A DNA stretch of 32,167 nt. Origin: Novosphingobium lindaniclasticum LE124. GTDB lineage: Bacteria; Pseudomonadota; Alphaproteobacteria; Sphingomonadales; Sphingomonadaceae. The translations under genes and the position numbers were made by a program. Positions 24,433 to 32,093 of the stretch are shown here, one piece after another. The notes beneath the pieces are model-generated. The model was not told where the DNA came from, made no database searches, and worked only from the letters and a program-made list of their open reading frames with translations. Position 1 is the stretch's first letter. Every line of letters begins with the position of its first letter. The stretch spans positions 1 to 32,167 of the forward strand of contig NZ_ATHL01000079.1 in NCBI RefSeq assembly GCF_000445125.1, given 5' to 3'.

Positions 24433-26508
24433 ATGATGAAGCATATCGGCATCGGCATCGGCATCGCCGGCATCGGCCTCTCCTGCCTTCCCGCGGCGCT
24501 GCTCGCCGATGAGGAGATCGCTCCGGTCGATCTGGTGGATCCGTTCGTCGGAACCTCGGGCGATCACGGTCAGCTGACCCCGGCCGCCACCGGCCCCTTC
24601 GGCATGGTACAGCTGTCGCCGGACACTGTCCCGGCCCAGCATGCAGGCTACGATTATCGCGCGGACCGCCTGCAGGGCTTCTCGCATACCCGGGCCGTGG
24701 GCGTAGGGTGCGGCGGCGGTGGCGGAGACCTGCTGGTGTCGGTGAGCTACGCCGGGGAGACCGGGCCATGGCCGATGGACAAGGCGTCCGAAAAGGCAGG
24801 GCCAGGCTGGTATTCCGTGCGGTACGGTGGCGGGATCCAGGCCGACCTTGCCGCGATCGGCCCCGGAGGCCTTTCGCGCTTCACGATGCCTCGCAACGGA
24901 AGTGTGCATATCGTCCTCGACCCCCGCCACGGCTACACCAAACGGCACAGCGGCGAGTGGACCAGCACAAGCGCGAAAGACCTGCGCGGCAGCATGTCTG
25001 CGGGAACAGTCTGCGACGAAGGCATCTATCACCTTTCCTTCGCCAGCACGCTCAGCCTGAACGGCAAGGTGCTGAAGGCGAAGGGCACTGCTATCGACGG
25101 TGACCGGATGGCGTTCGATGTCCCGGTCTCGGCCGGGGATCGGATCGAGGTGCGCACCGGCCTTTCAGTCGTGAACCCGCGTTCGGCGCGGCGTGTGCTG
25201 ACGCGGACCCTTGGCGAGCGTTCGCTTGAGACGATCCGGCAGGACGCACGCGCCGCCTGGTCGCGCGAACTGGAGCGTGTTCGCGTTCCCGGGTCCGACG
25301 AGCGGGCCAGGCTGTTCTACACCCACCTTTTCCGCGTGTTCCAGACCCCTGCCCGCATCGATGACACGGATGGCCAGTACCGCCGCTCGGACGGATCGCA
25401 GCACCGGGTGACGGGCGGACACCATCGCTATTCGGGTTGGGCGATCTGGGACAACTATCGCACCCAGCTACCGCTCCTCGGATTGCTCGACCCCGAGCGC
25501 TCGGCCGACGTAGCCGCCTCTCTCGCGGAACTGTACATCGCCGGCAAGGCACAGTGGGCCACGAAGACCGAGCCGTTCATCACCGTGCGCACCGAGCACG
25601 CGGGCGTCGCCCTGCTTGACTTTCGGCGCAAGGGCATTGGCGGCTTCGATGCCGCCGCCATCCTTCCGCTTATGGTGAAGGAACTGGATATGCTGCCGCA
25701 AAAGGCGCCGGACCAGCAGATCGAGACGGCCTACGATATATGGGCCGCAGCCGAACTGGCAGGGGATCTTGGCGATGCCGAGCTGGCAGGCCGGTTGCAC
25801 AAGCGCGCGCTGCAGTATCGATCGATGTGGCACAGCGTCTTTGAAAATGTTGCGCCGGACTTCGATGTCGTGAAGGCCCGGGGGCTCTACCAGGGCACCT
25901 TGTGGCAATATCGCTGGGCACCGGTCTTCGACCTGCCGTGGCTGATCGATGAGGAACTGGGGCAGGAACGCTTCAACCGGGAGCTAGGCACGTTCTTCGA
26001 CCAAGACCTCTTCAACATGACAAACCAGCCGGACATCCAGGCGCCCTTCCTGTTCGCCATGGCGGGCCAACCCGATCGGACAGCGACGCTTGTCGGTGAA
26101 ATCCTCGATCGCCCCATCGATCACTGGTACACCAACGCCGGCAAGAGGCAGGCACCCTGGCACGGCCGCAGCTTTGCGCTTGCCCCGGAAGGCTATGCCG
26201 ATGGCATGGACGACGATGCCGGGGGAATGGCCGCCTGGTACGTCTGGGCATCGCTCGGCCTCTATCCACTCACCCCCGGCAAGTCGGGATACGTGGTCCT
26301 CCCACCCGCGTTTGACCACGTTGCCATCCAGCCAAACGGCGGGCGCAGCATCCGCATAGCGAAGCCTTTTGAAACCGGCGGCGGCCTTCACGCGCAATGG
26401 AATGGGAAAACCCTGACCGCATCATGGCTGGAGCATCAGCGACTAATTTCCGGTGGCGAACTCCAAGTATCCCCAGGCAATAGACACACCCATCCGGCGT
26501 GTCTCTGA
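24433..26508 (+). CDS. GH92-family glycosidase (alpha-mannosidase-like)
   Basis: A 691-residue exported protein; the signal peptide ends near ALLADEE. The N-terminal beta domain has the family signature VDPFVGTSGDHGQLTPAATG and LQGFSHTR, and the (alpha/alpha) barrel has SGWAIWDNYRTQLPLL and the acidic loop GMDDDAGGMAAWYVWASLGL before YPLTPG. GH92 enzymes are calcium-dependent exo-acting alpha-mannosidases. It is a little shorter than many members (about 740-790). The region that usually reads G-N-E-P-x-H-H here reads TNQPDIQ, so the mechanism may differ. AGGAGG lies just upstream of two consecutive ATG codons. It is the last gene of the sigma/FecR/receptor/esterase cluster. Confidence 0.9.
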   Translation: MMKHIGIGIGIAGIGLSCLPAALLADEEIAPVDLVDPFVGTSGDHGQLTPAATGPFGMVQLSPDTVPAQHAGYDYRADRLQGFSHTRAVGVGCGGGGGDLLVSVSYAGETGPWPMDKASEKAGPGWYSVRYGGGIQADLAAIGPGGLSRFTMPRNGSVHIVLDPRHGYTKRHSGEWTSTSAKDLRGSMSAGTVCDEGIYHLSFASTLSLNGKVLKAKGTAIDGDRMAFDVPVSAGDRIEVRTGLSVVNPRSARRVLTRTLGERSLETIRQDARAAWSRELERVRVPGSDERARLFYTHLFRVFQTPARIDDTDGQYRRSDGSQHRVTGGHHRYSGWAIWDNYRTQLPLLGLLDPERSADVAASLAELYIAGKAQWATKTEPFITVRTEHAGVALLDFRRKGIGGFDAAAILPLMVKELDMLPQKAPDQQIETAYDIWAAAELAGDLGDAELAGRLHKRALQYRSMWHSVFENVAPDFDVVKARGLYQGTLWQYRWAPVFDLPWLIDEELGQERFNRELGTFFDQDLFNMTNQPDIQAPFLFAMAGQPDRTATLVGEILDRPIDHWYTNAGKRQAPWHGRSFALAPEGYADGMDDDAGGMAAWYVWASLGLYPLTPGKSGYVVLPPAFDHVAIQPNGGRSIRIAKPFETGGGLHAQWNGKTLTASWLEHQRLISGGELQVSPGNRHTHPACL

Positions 26509-26967
26509 CACTCGCGCCATATCGCCTTCAGCCGCCGCGGATCACGACCCTTTGTCGCCGTTCAGCAGCCAGTTTTGCGTTCCTAGCTGCGGACGGTCAG
26601 GTCCCATTCTGCACCCCCAAGACTGGCCGGTAGCGGAATTTCCGCATTTCGACAGAAAGTGCTGTCAGCTGCCTGTCGGCTTTCAGGCCAAGCTGTTGCC
26701 TGCTCAGATGACTGAAATAGGATGAATAGTGAAAGAAAAAATGCCATGTCTTTCGAATGGCTTACACTAAGAAATCTTTCGACCTAGGGGGCGAAGTGGT
26801 GCAATGGGCGCAAAGTCGCTTTCGTGTGCGGGTCCCCGCTCTCATCGCCGCAACTTATGCGTTGATTGCTGCTGTTCACCTCATGAAGCTGCCGGAATGT
26901 CGAAGGATTTCGGGCGCTTGCGTACGAAATTCTAACATGGAGGAACCCGCGGGCCGCATAGGCTGGT
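26509..26967. other. Intergenic stretch with a possible gene remnant
   Basis: The 459 bp between the GH92 stop and the first IS91 end hold no intact gene. An open frame from 26757 (GEVVQWAQSRFRVRVPAL then IAATYALIAAVHLMKL) looks compositionally like real protein, perhaps part of a mobile-element accessory gene, and loses coding character before the IS91 end at 26968. A palindromic GAACCCGCGGG occurs at 26942-26952, close to the element boundary. No terminator was recognised for the GH92 operon. Confidence 0.35.
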
Positions 26968-27185
26968 CTATGGGGATTTGTGCTTTGGGGTAGTCTGGCT
27001 GGGGCCACCGCGCACGGTGCGACGCGGGCTAGCGCCGACGGTGCCCGGATGTTTCGGAAGGGTGGAGAGGGGCTTCCAGAGCGTTCGTTGGGTGCCGAGC
27101 CAGGCGTTCATAAGATGAGACGCGTGCGGGGTGGTTGCCCGGCGTGCGGATCTGCCGGACTTGGAGAGGAGCGAGCCATGCCGGG

Positions 27186-28376
27186 TCATGGCGCAGGCAT
27201 CCGGGCGAACGTGGTCGGTGGCGGCGGTGCACGTGGCTGGCGCCAACGGGCGAAGGCCTCGATGATGAGCATGTGCCCGCCGCAGCACGGGCACGGTGGG
27301 CGATAGTCTTCAGCCTCCTCGGGCTGCGGCTCGCTCGGGGCGGCATCATCGAGGAGGTGGCGGGCCAAGGCAAGCGAGGCCTTGCGCGCGGAGCCGGCGA
27401 GCAGGCCGTAATGGCGGATGCGATGGAAGCCCCGGGGCAGGACGTGGGTCAGGAACCGGCGGATAAACTCGTGGGTCTCGAGCGTCATGACGCGCTGACG
27501 GTCGGCGCCGTCACGGCGGTAATCCTTGATGCGGAAGGTCACCCCATTCTCGTCGAAGGCGATGAGGCGGCGGTTCGAGATGGCGACGCGGTGGGTATAG
27601 CGCGCGAGATAGGCGAGCACCGCTTCGGGACCGGCGAAGGGCGGCTTGGCGTAGACGACCCAAGGCTTCTTGCGGACAGGGGCGAGGTGGCGCTGGAAGG
27701 CATGGGGATCGGCGAGACCCGCCAGCGACCCGAAGAAGCCGAGCCGCCCGGCGCGATGGAACTCGGCAAGGCGGGCGAGGAACAGGCGGCGGAACAGTTT
27801 GCCCAGAACACGCACGGGCAGAAGGAATGCGGGCCGGGAAGCGATCCAGCGTTTGCGATCGTGCGCGATGCCGCCGCCCGGCACGATCATGTGGACGTGC
27901 GGGTGGTGGGTCATCGCCGACCCCCACGTATGCAGGACGGCGGTGATGCCGATGCGGGCGCCGAGATGTTTGGGATCGGCAGCAATGGTCAGCATCGTCT
28001 CCGACGCCGTCTTGAACAGCAGGTCGTAGACCAGGGCTTTGTTCTGCAGCGCGATGGTGGCGACCTCGGCGGGCAGGGTGAAGACCACGTGAAAGTAGCC
28101 TACTGGCAAGAGATCGGCTTCGCGCTCGGCCAACCAGGTGCGCGCGGCCGCGCCCTGACACTTGGGGCAATGCCGGTTGCGGCACGAGTTGTAGGCGAGA
28201 CGCCAATGCCCACAGTCCTGGCACGCTTCGATGTGGCCGCCGAGGGCTGCGGTGCGGCAGTTCTCGATCGCCGTCATGACCTTGAGTTGAGCGAGGCTCA
28301 GGTGTCCGGCATGGGCCGCCCTGTAGCCGGGCCCGGCGCTGCGGAAGATATCGGCGACCTCGAATGAGGTGCGCAC
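27186..28376 (-). CDS. IS91-family Y2/HUH transposase (left copy)
   Basis: A 396-residue rolling-circle transposase. An N-terminal zinc ribbon (C52, C55, C65, H69, C70, C73) precedes the HUH metal site H160-V161-H162 in THHPHVHMIVPGGG. The catalytic tyrosine pair is Y256/Y260 in AYLARYTHR, the two-tyrosine arrangement of IS91. A C-terminal CPCCGG motif may bind a further zinc. The start is GTG, four bases after the stop of the upstream recombinase, so translation is probably coupled. It is roughly 80 percent identical by eye to the right-hand copy at 30674-31867 and appears intact. Confidence 0.93.
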   Translation of the reverse strand: MRTSFEVADIFRSAGPGYRAAHAGHLSLAQLKVMTAIENCRTAALGGHIEACQDCGHWRLAYNSCRNRHCPKCQGAAARTWLAEREADLLPVGYFHVVFTLPAEVATIALQNKALVYDLLFKTASETMLTIAADPKHLGARIGITAVLHTWGSAMTHHPHVHMIVPGGGIAHDRKRWIASRPAFLLPVRVLGKLFRRLFLARLAEFHRAGRLGFFGSLAGLADPHAFQRHLAPVRKKPWVVYAKPPFAGPEAVLAYLARYTHRVAISNRRLIAFDENGVTFRIKDYRRDGADRQRVMTLETHEFIRRFLTHVLPRGFHRIRHYGLLAGSARKASLALARHLLDDAAPSEPQPEEAEDYRPPCPCCGGHMLIIEAFARWRQPRAPPPPTTFARMPAP

Positions 28377-28380
28377 GGTC

Positions 28381-29286
28381 TCAGCCAGGAGGGGCCTTGC
28401 CCTCCATCAGAGCGACGATCCGGTCTAGCGGGCTGGCGACGGCCTGGATCGTGCGGGTCGAGACCTTGGTATAGACCGCGGTCGTGTCGATCTTGGCGTG
28501 TCCGAGCAGGACCTGGATGACGCGGATATCGACGTCCTGTTCGAGCAGGTGGGTGGCGAAACTGTGGCGCAGCGTGTGCGGACTGATGCGCTTGCGGATG
28601 CCCGCGACCTCAGCAGCTTCCTGGACGGCGCGGTGGAGTTGCCGCGATGAAATGGGATCGGTGTAGCTGCGCCCGGGGAACAGCCAGCCATGGGGAAACA
28701 TCACGCCGCGTCGTTTGCCCTCGCGCCACCACAGACGGAGCAGTTGAAGCAGATGCGGCGACAGCATGGCGTTGCGATCGCGCGCGCCCTTGCCCTGTTC
28801 AACCCGGATCAGCATGCGCTCGCTGTCGATATCGTCGACCTTGAGATGGGCGACCTCAGAAACGCGCAGGCCTGCACCATAAGCAACGCCAAGCGCGGCT
28901 TTGTACTTGATGCCGGGTGCTGCCTCGAGCAACCGGGTAGCCTCCTCGACGCTGAGGACTTCGCGCATCTTGTCCGGACGGCGTGTCGCGATCAGTCCGC
29001 GCGCCAGGTCACGGCGCCGGAGCGTGACGGTATAGAGGAAGCGTAGCGCCGACACCGCGCCATTTATGGTGCCCGCGCTGGCTCCGCTCTCGTGCTGGTG
29101 GATCTGGAAATTGCGCAGATCCTCTGCGGTTGCCGTATCGGGTGGTCGTCCCAGGTAGGCGGCGAAGCGGCGAACGTGCCGAATGTACTGGTCTTGTGTG
29201 CGCGGCAGCAGGCCTCGCATCATCATGTCGTGCTGCATGCGCTGGCGCAGCGGGCTGATCGAGGCAGGAGTAGAGATCGTAGCCAT
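28381..29286 (-). CDS. Tyrosine recombinase/integrase of the IS91 element (left copy)
   Basis: A 301-residue site-specific recombinase. A core-binding SAM-like domain (about 10-95) is followed by the catalytic domain with R141 (GAGLRVSE), K166, H237-x-x-R240 (SPHTLRHSFATHLLE), H263 (LLGHAK) and the nucleophile Y272 (TTAVYT). All catalytic residues are present. The start has AGAGGAA upstream of ATG 29286. It precedes the Y2 transposase by four bases. Its role in IS91 movement is not established; it might resolve circular intermediates or assist integration, which is inference. Confidence 0.92.
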   Translation of the reverse strand: MATISTPASISPLRQRMQHDMMMRGLLPRTQDQYIRHVRRFAAYLGRPPDTATAEDLRNFQIHQHESGASAGTINGAVSALRFLYTVTLRRRDLARGLIATRRPDKMREVLSVEEATRLLEAAPGIKYKAALGVAYGAGLRVSEVAHLKVDDIDSERMLIRVEQGKGARDRNAMLSPHLLQLLRLWWREGKRRGVMFPHGWLFPGRSYTDPISSRQLHRAVQEAAEVAGIRKRISPHTLRHSFATHLLEQDVDIRVIQVLLGHAKIDTTAVYTKVSTRTIQAVASPLDRIVALMEGKAPPG

Positions 29287-29384
29287 CGTGAGTTCCTCTC
29301 GTTCAAGGGAACTTCACTCTGGGACGGCAACCTCACCCCGACCAAAACCTCACGATATACCCTTACCTCTCACCACGCACCCCT

Positions 29385-29398
29385 CCCGCGAAAGCGGG
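29385..29398. repeat. IS91 terminal hairpin, left copy (recombinase side)
   Basis: CCCGC, a GAAA loop and GCGGG form a short stem-loop whose outer edge runs into GTTC (29398-29401). The right copy carries the same stem with a different loop at 29633-29646, preceded by GAAC. The mirrored pair marks the facing ends of the two elements. Confidence 0.65.
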
Positions 29399-29401
29399 TT
29401 C

Positions 29402-29629
29402 GTCCATGGCTCGTTCTCATCGGCCTCCTCCCTTATCTTATTGCATCCTTTGCCACCTTCTATGAATTACGTGCAAATGACCGTTCGGGGCGGTGGATAA
29501 TTCTCATGATCGCCCATTTCGGTCTTGGGCCAAAGGTCCTTGGTGTTCCGATTGTGGGAGTGCTTATCAATTTCGTGCCAGCAATCCTCGCTTCAAAACG
29601 GAGTAAGGTTCCGAAAACAGACCTTGTAC
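29402..29629. other. DNA trapped between two IS91 ends
   Basis: About 228 bp separate the two facing hairpin ends. It is visibly richer in A and T than its surroundings. It keeps one plus-strand frame open along its whole length, without a start or stop of its own; the frame reads as two hydrophobic segments (WLVLIGLLPYLIASFATF and VPIVGVLINFVPAILA) separated by a charged turn. It looks like an internal piece of a small membrane-protein gene captured by the elements. No match to a named family was recognised. Confidence 0.5.
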
Positions 29630-29632
29630 GAA

Positions 29633-29646
29633 CCCGCTGGCGCGGG
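29633..29646. repeat. IS91 terminal hairpin, right copy (recombinase side)
   Basis: CCCGC (29633-29637), a TGGC loop and GCGGG (29642-29646), directly after GAA of the flanking GAAC. It mirrors the hairpin at 29385-29398. In IS91-type elements a hairpin next to such a tetranucleotide marks a strand-transfer end. Confidence 0.65.
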
Positions 29647-29755
29647 ATTGGCGGCCGGGTCTGATGTCGTGCTGACCTCGCCGTCGACGCGTCTGGCTTG
29701 AGCCGGTTCGAGCGGGGGCAGACCCTATCGACTCCTTCAACCAAGGAGTCGAACG

Positions 29756-30670
29756 ATGAACACCACCACCGTTATGATGCCCGTCCGGACGTTGCGCGAG
29801 CGCATGGCCGAAGACATGGACCTGCGCCACCTGTCACGCGCCACGCAGCGCAACTATCTGCGGGATGTGGCGCGGTTCGCCACCTGGCTGGGCCGTCCTC
29901 CTGATACCGCGACGGGTGAAGATCTGCGCCAGTTCCAGCTCGACCAGCGCGAGGCGGGGCTCGGCGGACCTACGCTGAACAGCATCGTGTCCGCGCTGCG
30001 CTTCTTCTACACGCATACGATCGACCGCCCGGACCTGACCCGCAAGCTCTACCGGGTGAAGCATCCCCGGTCCTTGCCCACGGTGCTCAGCCGCGAGGAA
30101 GTGACGCGGATGCTGGGCGCGACGACCAGCCTCAAGCATCAGGCCATCCTGTCCGTCGCCTATGGCGCGGGCCTGCGCGCTTCGGAAGTGTCCAAACTCA
30201 GGGTCAGCGATGTCGATGGCGAGCGCATGCTGCTCCGAGTGGAATGCGGCAAGGGTGGCGGGCATCGCAACGCCATGCTCCCGAATGACCTGCTGCATCT
30301 TCTGCGCGCATGGTGGAAGGAGGGACGAGATCAGGGCGTCATGCACCGCGATGGCTGGCTGTTCCCGGGGCAGCATTATCTCAAGCCCATCTGCTATCGA
30401 CAGATACATCGCATCGCGGCCGAGGCAGCACGCGCTGCCGGCATCACGAAGCGGGTCGGACCCCATACCTTGCGCCACAGCTTTGCCACGCATCTACTCG
30501 AAGATGGGATCGACATCCGCATCATCCAGGCGCTGCTCGGGCACGCGAAGTTGAACACCACGGCGCTCTACACCCAGGTGGCAACCCGCACCTTGAGGAA
30601 CGTGGTCAGTCCGCTCGACAAGCTGGCTGTGCTCCCGGCTCCTCGATCGCAGGCATCGCCAGACGGTTGA
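29756..30670 (+). CDS. Tyrosine recombinase/integrase of the IS91 element (right copy)
   Basis: A 304-residue recombinase with the same layout as the left copy: R141 (GAGLRASE), K166, H237-x-x-R240 (GPHTLRHSFATHLLE), H263 (LLGHAK) and Y272 (TTALYT), all present at identical positions. The core-binding domain shares the LGRPPDTAT-EDLR-FQ motif with the left copy, but overall identity is clearly lower than between the transposases. AAGGAG precedes ATG 29756. The transposase GTG follows three bases after its stop, so the two are translationally coupled. Confidence 0.92.
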   Translation: MNTTTVMMPVRTLRERMAEDMDLRHLSRATQRNYLRDVARFATWLGRPPDTATGEDLRQFQLDQREAGLGGPTLNSIVSALRFFYTHTIDRPDLTRKLYRVKHPRSLPTVLSREEVTRMLGATTSLKHQAILSVAYGAGLRASEVSKLRVSDVDGERMLLRVECGKGGGHRNAMLPNDLLHLLRAWWKEGRDQGVMHRDGWLFPGQHYLKPICYRQIHRIAAEAARAAGITKRVGPHTLRHSFATHLLEDGIDIRIIQALLGHAKLNTTALYTQVATRTLRNVVSPLDKLAVLPAPRSQASPDG

Positions 30671-30673
30671 GGC

Positions 30674-31867
30674 GTGCGCGCCGGCCATGAGGTCGCCGAC
30701 ATATTCCGCGCTGCCGGGCCGGCCTACCGCGCGGCCCACACCGGACATCTGAGCCTGACACAGCTCAAGGTCATGACGGCGATCGAGAACTGCCGCACCG
30801 CTGCCCTGGGCGGTCATGTCGAGGCCTGCGAGGACTGCGGGCATTGGCGGATTGCCTATAACAGTTGCCGCAACCGGCACTGCCCCAAGTGCCAGGGTGC
30901 GGCGGCGCGTACCTGGCTGGCGGAACGCGAGGCCGATCTGTTGCCGGTGGGGTACTTCCACGTCGTCTTCACGCTGCCAGCGCAGATCGCCGGGATCGCC
31001 TTCCACAACAAGGCGCTGCTCTACGACCTGCTGTTCCGCGCGGCGTCCGAGACCATGCTGACGATCGCGGCGGATCCCAGGCACCTCGGCGCGCGCATCG
31101 GCATCACTGCCGTGCTGCATACATGGGGTTCGTCGATGACGCACCACCCGCATGTGCACATGGTCGTGCCGGGCGGCGGCATCGGCCCGGGCGGGACGCG
31201 ATGGATATCCTCGCGTCCCGCCTTCCTCCTGCCGGTCCGTGTCCTGGGCAAGCTGTTCCGCCGGCTATTCCTGACCCGGCTGATCCAGTTCCACGATAGC
31301 GGTAAGCTCGCCTTCTTCGGATCGCTCGCGCCACTGAGCGAACGCCGCGCGTTCCTGCGTCATATCGCTCCGGTCCGTAAGAAGCGCTGGGTGGTCTATG
31401 CCAAGCCGCCGTTCGCTGGCCCCGAAGCGGTGCTGGCCTACCTGTCGCGCTATACGCACCGGGTCGCCATATCGAACCGGCGGATCCTGGCCTTCGATGG
31501 CGCTGACGTGACCTTGCGCTACAAGGATTACCGCCGGGATGGGGCAGATCGCCAGCGCATCATGACGATCCCCGCCGACGAGTTCATCCGGCGGTTCCTT
31601 ACCCATGTCCTGCCGCGCGGCTTCCACCGCATCCGGCATTACGGCCTGCTGGCGGGCTCTCGTCGCCAGGCCAGCCTCGGGCTTGCCCGCGACCTGCTCC
31701 AAGTCGCACCCGAACCTGAAGCGCCCGACACCGAAAAGCCGACGGACCTGCGCCCGCCATGCCCCTGCTGCGGCGGCCCCATGATAATCGTCGAAACCTT
31801 TGAGCGCTGGCGGCAACCGCGTGCCCCACCGGAAATGCTCTTGTCTACCCGGGAAACCGCGTCATGA
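30674..31867 (+). CDS. IS91-family Y2/HUH transposase (right copy)
   Basis: A 397-residue rolling-circle transposase that begins with GTG. It keeps the zinc-ribbon cysteines (CEDCGHW ... CRNRHCPKC), the HUH site in THHPHVHMVVPGGG and the tyrosine pair in AYLSRYTHR, plus the C-terminal CPCCGG. The C-terminal tail differs from the left copy. All catalytic residues are intact, so either copy might mobilise both. It is separated from the recombinase by three bases. Confidence 0.93.
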   Translation: MRAGHEVADIFRAAGPAYRAAHTGHLSLTQLKVMTAIENCRTAALGGHVEACEDCGHWRIAYNSCRNRHCPKCQGAAARTWLAEREADLLPVGYFHVVFTLPAQIAGIAFHNKALLYDLLFRAASETMLTIAADPRHLGARIGITAVLHTWGSSMTHHPHVHMVVPGGGIGPGGTRWISSRPAFLLPVRVLGKLFRRLFLTRLIQFHDSGKLAFFGSLAPLSERRAFLRHIAPVRKKRWVVYAKPPFAGPEAVLAYLSRYTHRVAISNRRILAFDGADVTLRYKDYRRDGADRQRIMTIPADEFIRRFLTHVLPRGFHRIRHYGLLAGSRRQASLGLARDLLQVAPEPEAPDTEKPTDLRPPCPCCGGPMIIVETFERWRQPRAPPEMLLSTRETAS

Positions 31868-32081
31868 CCCGGCATGGCCCGACCGTCATCCCTCCCGCAA
31901 CACTTCGCTCGCGGGACCGGACCTTCGTCGCGCCTATCGCCATCTTCATGGCGCAAGAACGCCTGCTGCGGGTCCGACGATGCTCCATCGGTATCGCCGA
32001 CCATGACGGCGGCGGGCTTATGGCCAACCCATGTCTGCGTCCGCAACGAAGCACATCAAGCTCCAGACGGCGCCGAAACTG
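31868..32081. other. Non-coding 3' end of the right IS91 element
   Basis: The stretch lies between the transposase stop and the outer end. It contains an imperfect hairpin, CTCCCGCAA...CTCGCGGGA around 31892-31915, that could terminate transcription or form part of the element end. No gene is supported. The corresponding left-copy region is 26980-27185. Confidence 0.4.
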
Positions 32082-32093
32082 AAATCCCCATAG

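Larger units (their letters stand above)
26968..29401 (-). mobile_element. IS91-family element with tyrosine recombinase (left copy)
   Basis: The element carries two coupled genes, a tyrosine recombinase and a Y2 HUH transposase. The transposase-side end is CTATGGGGATTT at 26968-26979, matching in inverted orientation the outer end of the right copy (32082-32093). The recombinase-side end is a hairpin, CCCGC/GCGGG at 29385-29398, followed by GTTC. IS91 relatives move by rolling-circle replication, make no target duplication and insert next to GAAC/CAAG-type tetranucleotides. The boundaries are inferred from comparison of the two copies only. Confidence 0.7.
29630..32093 (+). mobile_element. 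IS91-family element with tyrosine recombinase (right copy)
   Basis: This is the second copy, in opposite orientation. GAAC (29630-29633) and the CCCGC/GCGGG hairpin mark the recombinase-side end, and AAATCCCCATAG at 32082-32093 marks the transposase-side end. Its inferred length, about 2.46 kb, is close to the 2.43 kb of the left copy. Non-coding ends have diverged more than the genes, so this is not a recent duplication of the left copy but a related element. Confidence 0.7.

Noticed and set aside
28377..30673. Interpreting the IS91 pair as one simple inverted duplication
   Set aside because: The recombinases, the non-coding ends and the hairpin loops differ too much; only gene order and key motifs are shared.
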